A stretch of 64,000 nucleotides of DNA from Agromyces lapidis (GTDB lineage: Bacteria > Actinomycetota > Actinomycetes > Actinomycetales > Microbacteriaceae): NCBI RefSeq assembly GCF_009749405.1, contig NZ_WBIQ01000001.1, forward strand, positions 248,001 to 312,000, written 5' to 3'. The notes under the pieces were generated by a model. It saw only the letters and a list, made by a program, of their open reading frames with translations. It was not told the origin of the DNA and ran no database searches. Shown in pieces: positions 25,365 through 35,454 of this stretch (the first letter of the stretch is position 1; each line of letters opens with the position of its first letter). The position numbers were made by a program, and so were the translations under genes.

Positions 25365-27869
25365 ATGCACCGTCACCCACCCGCCCATCGCGCCGAACGT
25401 CCGGCGCACGGCATCCGCGCCGCGCTCGCCGGTCTCACGGTCGGTGCACTCGTGCTCTTCGGGGCGCCCGCGCTCGCCGCGGCCGACGAGCTGCCGCCGA
25501 ACCCCGAGGTCGCGGCGGCCGAACCGGCGGCCGAACCCGCCGAGGCGCCCGCTGCGGAGCCGCCCGCCGAGCCCGAACCCGAACCCGAGCCCGTGGTCGA
25601 GCCCGAGCCGGTCGAGCCGGCGCCGGTCGAAACCGAGCCCGAGCCCGCGCCTGCGCCCGAAGCGGTGGCCGGACCGCCCGCGACCGAGGCGACCGCACCG
25701 GCGCCTGAGCCGGCCGCGCGATCGTTGGCGACGACGGGCGGCGACGAGAACGGCGGTCCTCCCGTGACCACCGTTCCCGAGTGGAACGACCATGTGTCGA
25801 TCTGCCATGCGACGAGCAGCGAGTCGAACCCGTACGTGTTCATCTCGCCGAGCGTGCGTTCGATCATCGACCCGAACGGTGACCCCGACGACGAGTACTC
25901 GGGAGGCCACGCGCACTCGGTCCACCAGGACTTCCGCGACATCATCCCGGTGTTCGACTACAAAGACGAGGACGGTGTCCTGCACACCTTCCCGGGTCTC
26001 AACACCACGAAGACCGAGATCACCGAGGAGGACTGCAACCCGGCGCCTCCGACGATGCAGCTGACCGCCGCCGTCTGCACCGAGGTCGGCGGGACCCCGC
26101 CGCCGGTGAAGGTCGCGCTGCTCGGCCTGCTGCTCGGCTTCGAGTACACGATCAGCGTGTACACGGCCGGCACCGACGAACTCGTCGACTCGGTCACGTT
26201 CAGCGACGTCCTCGATCACGACTTCGAGTTGGAGCCCGGCAGCTACGACGTCATCCTCCATCGGACGGGCGAGGATCCCGAGAACGACCTCGAGAAGACG
26301 ATCACCGTGCAACCGTGCCCGAGGGCGCCCGTGCCGCACTGGTTCCTCCAGAAGTGGTCGGAGCCGGCCGACGGCGCGACCGTCGAGCCCGGTGATCTCA
26401 TCACCTACACGCTGCAGGCCTACAACGACTCGGACGCCACGGTGACCGGGGCTGAGGCGTTCGACGACGTGAGCGACGTCCTCGACAACGGCAGCATCGT
26501 CGACCTCGGTGCGGGCCTCACCGGCCCCGTGGGCGACGTGCTCACCTGGGACGTTCTCGATCTCGGGCCCGGTGACGTCGCGACGGTCTCGTACACCATC
26601 GAGGTGGGCGAGGGCGTGTTCGGCGAACTCCTGCACAACGTCGTCACGCCCGGAGCAGGCGGCGAGTGCCCGAGCGAGGAGGAGCCCGTGCTCGCCGAGC
26701 GCACCGCGAACGCGGTCGCCGTGGACGACGACCTCTGCGTCGTGGACCACCCGGTGGTCGACATCGACCTCGTGCTCGAGAAGGATGCGGCGACCGAGGG
26801 CGGCGAACCCGTCGACTCGGGCGAGGACGACGTCATCACGTATACGCTCACGATCACGAATGTCGGCACCGATCCCGCGTACCGCAGCCTCGTCACCGAC
26901 ACGCTGCCCGACGGGGTGACGTACGTCGACGGTTCGGCGGTCGTCTCGCCGAACCCGGGCGAGTGGGATCCGGTCGAGGTGGCGGACGGCGTGCTCACCG
27001 TCCAGCACGACGGCTGGATCTTCCCGGGCGACCAGATCACGATCACGTTCGAGGTCACGGTCGGCGAGCTCGCGCAGCCCGCGCCCGACCAGCCGATCCC
27101 CGACCTCGTGAACGGCGCCTGCGTCGCGAGCGAGGCGTACCCCGAGCCCGAGGTGCCGTCGATCGCCGTCGCGGAGGTCGAGGCCTCCGAGCCCGGGTTC
27201 GACTCGAACCCCGACGACAACTGCGACGACGCCGAGACCCCGGTGAAGGCGATCGGCCTCGTCGGGCTCGCGCAGTGCGTGAACGACACCCCGTGGTTCA
27301 CGTACTCGATCACGCCGTTCAACATCAGCGATCCAGGTGCGAACCCGATCTCGCTGATCTGGTGGACGCCCGAGGCCTTCGCGAACCGTGATCCGTCGAT
27401 CCCGGCCGACGACGTCGCGGCGCTCCTCGCCGACGGCGCCTCGCAGGTCGATCCGATCGCCTACCCGGCCGGGTGGGCGAGCGGTGACACCATCTCGGGA
27501 CAGCAGCTCTGGCCGGGGGCGGAGGTCGACGCGGACGGAAACCCGACGGACTGGCCGGGCTGGACGCTCCTCGCGGACGGCACGTGGGTCCTCGATCCGA
27601 GTGCGCCGTTCTACGACCTGCGGGCCGAGGCGGTCGCCGAGATCCGGATCAACCCGTCGAACGACGCCGATGTGGTCTACCCGCCGCCGACGCCGAACTG
27701 CAACGCGGCGCCCGACCAGCCGTCGAAGCCGTCGTCGACGCCGTCGACGCCGTCGGGCCTCGCGGAGAGCGGAGTCGAGACCTCCGCGATGCTGCCGCTC
27801 GGCGCGTTGCTGATGCTCCTCGGGGTGGCAGCGGTCGCGCGCGGTCTGCGCCGTCGTCGCGAGGGCTGA
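25365..27869 (+). CDS. Secreted wall-anchored DUF11 surface protein 2
   Basis: An 834-residue exported protein, a shorter relative of gene 1 without the VWA domain. A signal peptide (hydrophobic 19-38, cleavage near 40) is followed by a Pro/Glu/Ala stalk to about 122. In place of VWA, residues 146-195 carry ICHATSSESNPYVFI, then GGHAHSVHQD and RDIIP, a His-rich motif seen in other secreted bacterial proteins, possibly metal-binding. Two DUF11-like repeats begin near 322 and 465. The shared C-terminal module (626-780) is its closest match to gene 1. The sorting signal is LAESG (799-803), with serine for the usual threonine, then a helix and RRRREG. The start at 25365 has GGAG upstream. Confidence 0.87.
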   Translation: MHRHPPAHRAERPAHGIRAALAGLTVGALVLFGAPALAAADELPPNPEVAAAEPAAEPAEAPAAEPPAEPEPEPEPVVEPEPVEPAPVETEPEPAPAPEAVAGPPATEATAPAPEPAARSLATTGGDENGGPPVTTVPEWNDHVSICHATSSESNPYVFISPSVRSIIDPNGDPDDEYSGGHAHSVHQDFRDIIPVFDYKDEDGVLHTFPGLNTTKTEITEEDCNPAPPTMQLTAAVCTEVGGTPPPVKVALLGLLLGFEYTISVYTAGTDELVDSVTFSDVLDHDFELEPGSYDVILHRTGEDPENDLEKTITVQPCPRAPVPHWFLQKWSEPADGATVEPGDLITYTLQAYNDSDATVTGAEAFDDVSDVLDNGSIVDLGAGLTGPVGDVLTWDVLDLGPGDVATVSYTIEVGEGVFGELLHNVVTPGAGGECPSEEEPVLAERTANAVAVDDDLCVVDHPVVDIDLVLEKDAATEGGEPVDSGEDDVITYTLTITNVGTDPAYRSLVTDTLPDGVTYVDGSAVVSPNPGEWDPVEVADGVLTVQHDGWIFPGDQITITFEVTVGELAQPAPDQPIPDLVNGACVASEAYPEPEVPSIAVAEVEASEPGFDSNPDDNCDDAETPVKAIGLVGLAQCVNDTPWFTYSITPFNISDPGANPISLIWWTPEAFANRDPSIPADDVAALLADGASQVDPIAYPAGWASGDTISGQQLWPGAEVDADGNPTDWPGWTLLADGTWVLDPSAPFYDLRAEAVAEIRINPSNDADVVYPPPTPNCNAAPDQPSKPSSTPSTPSGLAESGVETSAMLPLGALLMLLGVAAVARGLRRRREG

Positions 27870-27878
27870 GCCGATGAT

Positions 27879-27916
27879 CGGATGCCCCGCCGGGAGCGAT
27901 CCCGGCGGGGCATCCG
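27879..27916 (+). terminator. Strong hairpin after surface gene 2
   Basis: Perfect 16-bp stem (27879-27894 with 27901-27916) around loop AGCGAT, beginning 10 bases past the stop. It contains the GGATGCC box. Confidence 0.85.
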
Positions 27917-27988
27917 TCTGTGCGCGAACCGGGGGACATCGGCCCGATCGCCGCGGGTCGTCGTCGATGCATCCGAACGCATCGAAGT

Positions 27989-28235
27989 TGTCCCCCGTTT
28001 CAGAGGGTTACGGGCCGAAATCTGTACCCCAAAGGTGAGGATCCCCCCGTTTTGGTGCCACGGGCCCCCTGTTCGGTGCAGATTCCCGGTGCGAGGATGA
28101 GCGCGGATCCGTACCCGCGGGTCCGCATGCCCGCCTCGGCGGGTGTATCGGGAGTCGTGCCCGCGACGACCGAGGCCCGCTCGCTCGGGCCGGAGCACAG
28201 CCGGAAGCTCACCCGCTTCCGAAACCCGAAGGCTG
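27989..28235 (+). promoter_or_regulatory. Upstream control region of surface gene 3 (block C)
   Basis: The 366-base gap before gene 3 holds the gene 2 terminator and this block. It has TGTCCCCCGTTT (27989-28000), TGTACCCCAAAGG (28023 onward) and a 36-base element (28043-28078, beginning CCCCCCGTTTTGGTG) that recurs almost unchanged before gene 4. The downstream leader of about 150 bases can form a GCGGA/TCCGC stem near 28102-28127. Confidence 0.65.
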
Positions 28236-31200
28236 ATGATGAACGTCACGCGATCACACCGCATCCGTTCCACCGAACCCCCGACCGGACGCCGGTCGCT
28301 GAGGCACCAGGCGAGGCGGGCGAGACAGCGTCTCATCAGTGCGCTCGCGATCACCGGCCTGCTCGCGACGGGCGGTGCCGTGTTCATGGCGGTCGCGCCG
28401 GCGACGTCGGCCGCGGCGGCGACGCTCTCGAACGGGATCCAGACCTCCTTCGAGATCGACGGCAACACGGCCGGTGCGAACGACTGGGTGGGCGTCGTCG
28501 GATCGACGCCGAAGCCCGCGTACACGACTGCATCGGGCCATCAGTCGACCGGCATCGTCGACGCGCAGAAGAGCTGGGATCTCGGGACGACCGCGGGGAC
28601 CCCGGGCGTCTGTGGTGCCAACTCCGGTACCGACAACATCGTCGTTCCGAGCACGTCGCTCGACGACCCCACCTGGCCGATCCAGGCGGGTACCGCGAAT
28701 GACAAGGGCGACGCGTGCACCGGGGGTTCGGCCTTCGAGGTGGTGACGGTCGGCGGTGTTCCGCACACGATCTTCTACGCCTACTGGACCCGCTACTCGG
28801 GCAACGGCGACATGAGCTCCTACGAGATCTTCGAAGGACCCGCAGCAGGCCTCGCCGACGACTACCTGATCGAGTTCAACTACAACTCGGGCGGTGGCGG
28901 CTCGACCTCGGTGCGGGTGCTCGGCTGGGACGGCAATAGCTGGGAGCCGATCGGCGGAACCGTCGTCTATCAGGCCGCGGTCGGGCTCAACACCGACACG
29001 AACACGACCGGCAATGCCGCGACCTTCGGCGAGATGGCCGTTGACCTGACAGCATCCGGGCTGCTGCCGAGCGACGGCTCGTGTCGCACCTTCCTCGACG
29101 CGGGCTTCGTCACGAAGACCGGTGAGGGCGGGCCGGCCACCCTGAAAGACAAGCTGGTCTCCACTGACCCGATCACGCTGTCGAACTGCGGCAACCTGGT
29201 CGTGAAGAAGGTCGGCGGCGACGGCCCCGATGCGACGTTCAACTACTCGGTCGCGCGCACCGGCGGCGGCCAGGTGCACGACGGCACGCTGACCGGCCCG
29301 ACCGACACGGTCGCAGGCAACAACGGCCTCGGCGCGGCGATCGAGATCGACGAAACCCACAACTGGGGCAACATCTTCGCCGGCAGCGACTACAAGCTGA
29401 CCGAGGCGGCACCGCCCTCGCCGTGGGCGTTCAAGCAGACCACGTGCTCGGTGACGAACCCCACGAGCGGGCAGCTCGAGTCGACGACCGACGGCAGCTT
29501 CAAGATGTACATCGGTGCGACCACGACCTGCACGATCGAGAACGTCACCTCGGGCGTGAAGATCACGAAGGTCGCGCAGGGCGACCCGGCGACCTTCGAC
29601 TTCACCGTGACCGGGCAGCAGGGCAACGTGCAGGTGCCCGGCGGGCAGAGCTCGCAGGTCTTCTACTACACCCCCGGCAGCAACGTCGACATCACGGAGA
29701 TCGCCGAGCCCGGAACGCCCCAGTGGAACCTCACCTCGATCGTCTGCGACGCCGACGGCGACGGTGACGCCGACGTGTTCCTCGCGACCGCGACCGCGAA
29801 GCTGAAGACGATCGCCGGCCAGGTGCTCGACTGCACGTTCACGAACCAGCAGGACGGCCAGATCAAGATCATCAAGAACGTCGCCGGCGACAACGGCACG
29901 TTCAGCTTCACGACGACGGGCGCCGACCTCTCGGACTTCGATCTCACCACCGTCGGCGGCACCGCGACGAAGCTCTTCGACAGCGTTGCCCCGGGCGCCT
30001 ACACGGTGACCGAGACGACCCCCGCACCGTTCTACGACCTCACGAACCTCACGTGCGTCGACGACGTCACGGGCGACTCGACCACGTCCCTCGGCGAGGG
30101 CAAGGCGACCATCAACGTGCAGCCGGGTGAGCTCGTGACCTGCACGTACACGAACACGCAGCGCGGCAACATCATCGTCACCAAGCAGACGAACCCCGAC
30201 GGCTCAGCGCAACTGTTCGACTTCACCCTCACCGGGCAGAGCGGCTTCGTGCTCAAGGACGGCCAGTCCAAGGCGTTCGAGAACATCGTTCCCGGCGCGT
30301 ACACGCTCGCCGAGCTCGCCGAGGACGGCTGGGAGGTCACGAGCATGACCTGCTCGGGCGAGACGCCCACGACCGACTCGCCGATCGGCATCACGCTCTC
30401 GCCTGGCGAGACCGTCGAGTGCACCGTGCTCAACACCGCGACGAAGGGCCGCGTGATCGTCGAGAAGAAGGTCGACGGCGTGCCCGACGGCTACGACTGG
30501 TCGTTCCCGATCTCGATCAGCCCCGTTCCGGGCGGGCAGCAGGGAACCATCAACGCCACGGACGACGACCCGATCGTCGAGTGGAAGGACCTCGACGTCG
30601 GCACCCAGTACACGCTCACCGAGGGGGAGCTCGCCGGCTGGGACGAGGGCACCATCAGCTGCGAGGGCATCGACGACGAGTCGGATGACCCGGGCTTCCA
30701 GTTCACCGTCACCCCGGGTCTCTCGCTCGAGTGCGAGGTGACGAACGTCGCCGAACCCGGCGAGGTCAGCGTCACCAAGACCGTGGACGGCGTCGCGGAC
30801 GACACGGCCTGGGAGTTCGACCTCACGATCGATCCCTCAGAGGGTGTGAAGCCGAGCGCGACGCAGACCGTGTCGGGCACCGGCAACACGAGCGACACGG
30901 TCACCTGGACCGACCTCGTCGTCGGTCAGGAGTACACCATCACGGAGGACCTGCCCGCGGGCTGGACGGGCGGCGTCGTCGAGTGCGGCCCCGACTCGAA
31001 CCCCGACAAGGCGGGCGACCAGTTCGTGGTGAGCCCGGGCTTCTCGCTCGAGTGCACCGTGAGCAACGAGGCTGAGCCCGCATCCGCGAAGGTCACGAAG
31101 ACCTCGGTGGGTGCGGCCGGCAGCTTCACCTTCGTGCTCACGCCGATCGACCCGGCAGGCGACCCGATCGAGCAGATCGTGACCACGCCCGCAGGCGGCG

Positions 31201-34200
31201 GCGTCGGCGACACGACGTTCACCGACCTCGTGCCCGGCACCACCTACTCGCTCGCCGAGAAGGACCCGGGTGCAGGGTGGATCGCGGGCGAGCTGGTCTG
31301 CGAGGTCACCCACGCCGGAGACGACACCGCGGAGGCCGTCGACGAGACGGGCTTCACCGTCGAGCCGGGCGACGTGTTCGAGTGCGACATCACGAACACG
31401 GCCAAGGGCAAGATCATCATCGTCAAGAACATCGACGGCGCCGACGGCACCTTCCAGTTCACGGGCACGTGGCCCTGGGCAGGCAACCCGTCGATCGGCT
31501 CGTTCAGCGTGACGACCGACAACGGCACCGGCGCCAACAGCTACGACAACGTCGTGGCCGGCGGCTACAGCGTGACCGAGCTGCTGACGAACACGCACGT
31601 GGGTGAACTCGTCGGCTGCGTCGAGTCCCGCGTCGGCGGCGCCGACGACGGCTCGTCGGTCGACCAGGTGAACCCGCTCAAGGGCCTCATCGACCTCGAC
31701 CCGGGCGAGACGGTGGTCTGCACCTACTCGAACACCGAGCTGTCGACGATCATCGTCGACAAGGTGGTCCCGGGCGTCGGCGAGATCCCCGGCGGCGAGA
31801 ACCAGGAGTTCCCCTTCACCTTCGCGGGTGACGGCGGCGACCAGGAGTTCTCGCTCACCGACGGCGACGACCCGCAGGCCTTCGGCTCGCTCCTCCCCGG
31901 CGACTACACCGTCACCGAAGGAGACACGGCGAACTGGGACCTCACCGGCCTCGAGTGCACGCCGTCCGACGGTGTCGACATCGAGGGCGAGACCGCGAGC
32001 ATCGATCTCGCCGCAGGGCAGACCGTGGTCTGCACCTACACGAACGCCCCCGAGACCGGTGACGTGACCGTGCGCAAGATCGTCGAGGGTGTGCCGCAGG
32101 GCTACCCCTTCGACTTCGAGATCACGATCTCGCCGGCGGTCGGCGCCCAGCCCGCGACGCAGCACGTGACCGAGGCCGACGCCAGCGTGAGCTGGAGCGA
32201 CCTCGTGGTCGGCGAGACCTACACGCTCACCGAGGGCGACGAGGCCGGCTGGAACGAGGGCGACTTCATCTGCAACGGCGGCGACCTCGAGGATGCGGAC
32301 GACGCGCTCGCCGGCTTCCAGTTCGAGGTCACGCCCGGTCTGTCGATCAGCTGCACGATCACGAACGAGGCAGTGCCCGGCGAGGTCACCGTGACCAAGT
32401 ACGTGACCGGTGTCCCCGACGGGTTCGAGTGGTCGTTCCCGCTCACGATCTCGCCGGCCGAAGGCGTGCTGCCCCAGGCCGAGCAGATCGTCTCGGGCGT
32501 CGGCAACGAGACCGACAGCGTCACGTGGACCAACCTCGAGATCGGCACGGTCTACACCGTGACCGAGGGCGAACTCCCGCCGGGCTGGTCGGGTGGCACG
32601 GTGACGTGCACCGACTCCGACCCGCAGACCAGCGGCAACCAGTTCGTCGCGACGCCGGGTGCCACGCTCAGCTGCGAGGTGACGAACGACGTGGTCCCGC
32701 CGACCGGTCTCATCACCAAGGAGCTCGTCTCCATCGGCCAGAACACCGAGGGCACCTGGGACCTCGTCTACGAGGTGGAGGTCGCCAACCAGAGCCCCGT
32801 GGCCCCGCTCGTCTACGACCTGCAGGACCAGCCGTTCTTCGGGGTCGGCATCGTGATCAACGAGGCATCGGCCGAGGGCCCGAGCGACGAGGCGGCCGAC
32901 TGGGATCCGAACGCGTCGAACTACGTGCTCGCCGATGACGAGTCGGTGCCGGCCTCCGGGACGGACACCTACACGATCACGATCAACGCGACTGCGGACG
33001 CCGAGGTCTACGAGACCTCGCAGGATCAGTGCCAGGAGGGCGAGACCACCCAGGGTGGCTTCCGCAACACCGCGTTCCTCATCGTCGGCGACGGCGAACC
33101 GCAGTCGGACACGGACTGCGACGAGCCCGGACGCACGACGGTCACCAAGGACCTCGTCGGCAGCCCGGTGCGCGATCTCGACGGCGACTGGACGGTGACC
33201 TATGAGGTCGTCGTCACCAACCTGAGCGCGACGCAGGACCAGTACTACGACCTCGAGGACGACCTCGGCTTCCCGGCCGGCGTCGAGATCGTGTCGGCGA
33301 CCGCGACCAACGACGCGGGCTTCGACACCTCTGCCTGGAACGGCGACGCGGAGACGACGCTCGCCGACGACGCGCCGATCCTGAAGTCGGCGGTGCACAC
33401 CTACACGATCGTGGTGGTGGCCGACGTCGATGAGATCACCTCGATCGACCACGTCGCCTGCGAGGCGACGACCAGCGGTCGCGGCTTCTTCAACGGGGCC
33501 GTGCTCGACAACGGCACGATCGTGACCGAGGTCGACGACTGCGAAACGATCCCGGTCGGCCGGCTCACGCTCGCCAAGCACGTGGATCTGTCGGCGTTCG
33601 AGGGGATCGACCTGGCCGACCTCGGCCTCGGCGACCTCGAGCAGCTCGCCCCGAAGGACTGGCTGCTCACAGGTGTCGGCGACGTCGAGAGCGTCGCGGT
33701 GCTCGGAAACATCGGCACCGTGTTCACTCTCCCCACGGGCGACTACGGTCTCTCCGAGGAGCCGACGGTGGAGGCATCCGCCCACCCGCTGCTGAAGTAC
33801 TTCTTCAGCCAGGGCTGGATCTGCGACCGCGACGGCGAGGGTGAGAACTCGGCGCTCGTCGAGCTCGGCGAGCTCACGAGCTGCGACCTCACCAACACGG
33901 CCCAGCTCGTGGACGTCGGCATCGAGAAGAACTACGACCTCAGCGGTCTGCCCGACGATGCGATCGAGGGCGGTGACGAGTTCGACTTCGTGCTCACGGT
34001 GACGAACCACTCGAGCATCGACGTCGAGGAGCTCGACGTCGCCGACCTCGTCGACCCCGAGCTCGAGGTCACCGGCCCCGCGACCTTCGAGGGGGTCGGC
34101 ACCTGGACCGAGCAGCCGACGGTCGGCGACAACGACTTCGCCGCCCACGGCGTCGGGCCGTTCGAGCCGGGCGACGTGGCCACGATCACGATCCCGGTGC

Positions 34201-35387
34201 GGCTGCCCGTGACCGAGCCGGTCGAGACCGACATCGTCGGACCCGACGACCCGGTGCCGCCGACCCCCGAGATCGAGCTCGGCGACGTGCCGAACGAGGC
34301 GTGCGTCGAGATCACGAGCGGCGAGGGCGTGCTCGATGACCTGATCGAGGCGAACGACTGCGACGACGTCGAGGTGCCGCGCAAGGCGATCGACCCGGCT
34401 GCGTTCGTGCGCTGCATCGCGGATGTCCCGTGGCTGTACTTCAACGTCGCGGCGAGTGAGAACGTGGAGCCGGGTGACATCACCGTCACCTGGACGAGCG
34501 CCGACGGAACGCTGACCAAGACGCAGACCGTCCCGTGGGACGAGCGCGACGGCCGGCTCCTCTGGCCGGGCGCAGCGGTCGACGAGAACGGCGTGCCGTT
34601 CGAGTTCCCGGGCTGGCGTCCGATCACCGAGGAGGACCTCACGAACCCGCCCACCCCGGGCACTCGGTTCGGCGACCTGATCCTCGACGAGACGGTGCCG
34701 ACCTACCCGTGGCGAGACATGGAGAACCCGGCGACGATCACGTTCTCGGTGAACCCGTCGCAGTCGGTGCTCGCGGTGTATCCGCAGGCGCTGCCGGCCT
34801 GTGAGCTCGACCGAGAGCCCGAGGTCGACATCCTGAAGACCGCCAGCGTCGAGGAGGCGAAGCCCGGCACGAACTTCGAGTACACGCTCGAGGTCACCGC
34901 GACGGGCATCGGTTCGGCCGATCCGGTGGAGGTCTTCGACGAGATCCCGTCGCACCTCCGGGTGGACGACATCACGACCGCACCCGCACCCGCGTTCCCG
35001 CGCTGGGAGGACTGCCAGGTGACCGGTCAGGACGCCGACGGCTACGGCGGACTGCTGCACTGCGACCTGCTCGGAGTGCTCGGACCGAACTACCCCGAAG
35101 CCCCGCCCATCGTGCTCGACGTCCACGTCGACCCGGACACGACGGCGACGAGCGTCGAGAACACCGGCGAGGTGTGCTGGCAGAACGCCGACGACGTCTC
35201 CGAGGATCCCGAGGTCGTCTGCGACGACTCGACGGTGACCGTGCGGATCCCGCAGCCCATGGCTGTCACCGGGTTCGGCGGCGAGCCGTTGATCTGGGGT
35301 GCTGCCGGGCTCGTGCTCCTCGGCGGACTGCTCGTCGCGGCCGGCATCGTGATCCGTCGTCGCAGGCAGGGTGAGCACGTCGTGTGA
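28236..35387 (+). CDS. Giant wall-anchored SpaA-repeat surface protein 3
   Basis: A protein of about 2383 residues. Tandem ATGs stand at 28236 and 28239; GAAGG suits the second slightly better. A long basic signal peptide (hydrophobic 33-58) ends near 62. Residues 63-318 are a distinct N-terminal domain, perhaps a ligand-binding tip. Eleven SpaA/DUF5979-like repeats of about 85-125 residues follow (about 319-1486); most have a V-T-K strand, a T-L/V-T-E strand and a C-x-V/I-T-N end, the Lys/Glu/Asn pattern of isopeptide-bonded folds, often with a second cysteine. Then come DUF11-like repeats, the shared C-terminal module (2048-2190), one more DUF11-like repeat, sorting motif MAVTG (2342-2346), a helix and a RRRR tail. 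A stalk-like adhesin is likely (inference). Confidence 0.87.
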   Translation: MMNVTRSHRIRSTEPPTGRRSLRHQARRARQRLISALAITGLLATGGAVFMAVAPATSAAAATLSNGIQTSFEIDGNTAGANDWVGVVGSTPKPAYTTASGHQSTGIVDAQKSWDLGTTAGTPGVCGANSGTDNIVVPSTSLDDPTWPIQAGTANDKGDACTGGSAFEVVTVGGVPHTIFYAYWTRYSGNGDMSSYEIFEGPAAGLADDYLIEFNYNSGGGGSTSVRVLGWDGNSWEPIGGTVVYQAAVGLNTDTNTTGNAATFGEMAVDLTASGLLPSDGSCRTFLDAGFVTKTGEGGPATLKDKLVSTDPITLSNCGNLVVKKVGGDGPDATFNYSVARTGGGQVHDGTLTGPTDTVAGNNGLGAAIEIDETHNWGNIFAGSDYKLTEAAPPSPWAFKQTTCSVTNPTSGQLESTTDGSFKMYIGATTTCTIENVTSGVKITKVAQGDPATFDFTVTGQQGNVQVPGGQSSQVFYYTPGSNVDITEIAEPGTPQWNLTSIVCDADGDGDADVFLATATAKLKTIAGQVLDCTFTNQQDGQIKIIKNVAGDNGTFSFTTTGADLSDFDLTTVGGTATKLFDSVAPGAYTVTETTPAPFYDLTNLTCVDDVTGDSTTSLGEGKATINVQPGELVTCTYTNTQRGNIIVTKQTNPDGSAQLFDFTLTGQSGFVLKDGQSKAFENIVPGAYTLAELAEDGWEVTSMTCSGETPTTDSPIGITLSPGETVECTVLNTATKGRVIVEKKVDGVPDGYDWSFPISISPVPGGQQGTINATDDDPIVEWKDLDVGTQYTLTEGELAGWDEGTISCEGIDDESDDPGFQFTVTPGLSLECEVTNVAEPGEVSVTKTVDGVADDTAWEFDLTIDPSEGVKPSATQTVSGTGNTSDTVTWTDLVVGQEYTITEDLPAGWTGGVVECGPDSNPDKAGDQFVVSPGFSLECTVSNEAEPASAKVTKTSVGAAGSFTFVLTPIDPAGDPIEQIVTTPAGGGVGDTTFTDLVPGTTYSLAEKDPGAGWIAGELVCEVTHAGDDTAEAVDETGFTVEPGDVFECDITNTAKGKIIIVKNIDGADGTFQFTGTWPWAGNPSIGSFSVTTDNGTGANSYDNVVAGGYSVTELLTNTHVGELVGCVESRVGGADDGSSVDQVNPLKGLIDLDPGETVVCTYSNTELSTIIVDKVVPGVGEIPGGENQEFPFTFAGDGGDQEFSLTDGDDPQAFGSLLPGDYTVTEGDTANWDLTGLECTPSDGVDIEGETASIDLAAGQTVVCTYTNAPETGDVTVRKIVEGVPQGYPFDFEITISPAVGAQPATQHVTEADASVSWSDLVVGETYTLTEGDEAGWNEGDFICNGGDLEDADDALAGFQFEVTPGLSISCTITNEAVPGEVTVTKYVTGVPDGFEWSFPLTISPAEGVLPQAEQIVSGVGNETDSVTWTNLEIGTVYTVTEGELPPGWSGGTVTCTDSDPQTSGNQFVATPGATLSCEVTNDVVPPTGLITKELVSIGQNTEGTWDLVYEVEVANQSPVAPLVYDLQDQPFFGVGIVINEASAEGPSDEAADWDPNASNYVLADDESVPASGTDTYTITINATADAEVYETSQDQCQEGETTQGGFRNTAFLIVGDGEPQSDTDCDEPGRTTVTKDLVGSPVRDLDGDWTVTYEVVVTNLSATQDQYYDLEDDLGFPAGVEIVSATATNDAGFDTSAWNGDAETTLADDAPILKSAVHTYTIVVVADVDEITSIDHVACEATTSGRGFFNGAVLDNGTIVTEVDDCETIPVGRLTLAKHVDLSAFEGIDLADLGLGDLEQLAPKDWLLTGVGDVESVAVLGNIGTVFTLPTGDYGLSEEPTVEASAHPLLKYFFSQGWICDRDGEGENSALVELGELTSCDLTNTAQLVDVGIEKNYDLSGLPDDAIEGGDEFDFVLTVTNHSSIDVEELDVADLVDPELEVTGPATFEGVGTWTEQPTVGDNDFAAHGVGPFEPGDVATITIPVRLPVTEPVETDIVGPDDPVPPTPEIELGDVPNEACVEITSGEGVLDDLIEANDCDDVEVPRKAIDPAAFVRCIADVPWLYFNVAASENVEPGDITVTWTSADGTLTKTQTVPWDERDGRLLWPGAAVDENGVPFEFPGWRPITEEDLTNPPTPGTRFGDLILDETVPTYPWRDMENPATITFSVNPSQSVLAVYPQALPACELDREPEVDILKTASVEEAKPGTNFEYTLEVTATGIGSADPVEVFDEIPSHLRVDDITTAPAPAFPRWEDCQVTGQDADGYGGLLHCDLLGVLGPNYPEAPPIVLDVHVDPDTTATSVENTGEVCWQNADDVSEDPEVVCDDSTVTVRIPQPMAVTGFGGEPLIWGAAGLVLLGGLLVAAGIVIRRRRQGEHVV

Positions 35388-35415
35388 GCGGGTGATCGCG
35401 CACTGACACAGCGCG

Positions 35416-35450
35416 GACGGGGGTCGGACCGGTCGGGTCCGACCCCCGTC
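35416..35450 (+). terminator. Strong hairpin after surface gene 3
   Basis: Perfect 15-bp stem, GACGGGGGTCGGACC with its complement, loop GGTCG, 28 bases past the stop codon. Confidence 0.85.
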
Positions 35451-35454
35451 TGCG

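Noticed and set aside
21455..25366. A 1303-codon minus-strand frame opposite surface gene 1
   Set aside because: Arg/Val/Gly/Asp-rich shadow translation with no start context; it crosses the promoter blocks of genes 1 and 2.
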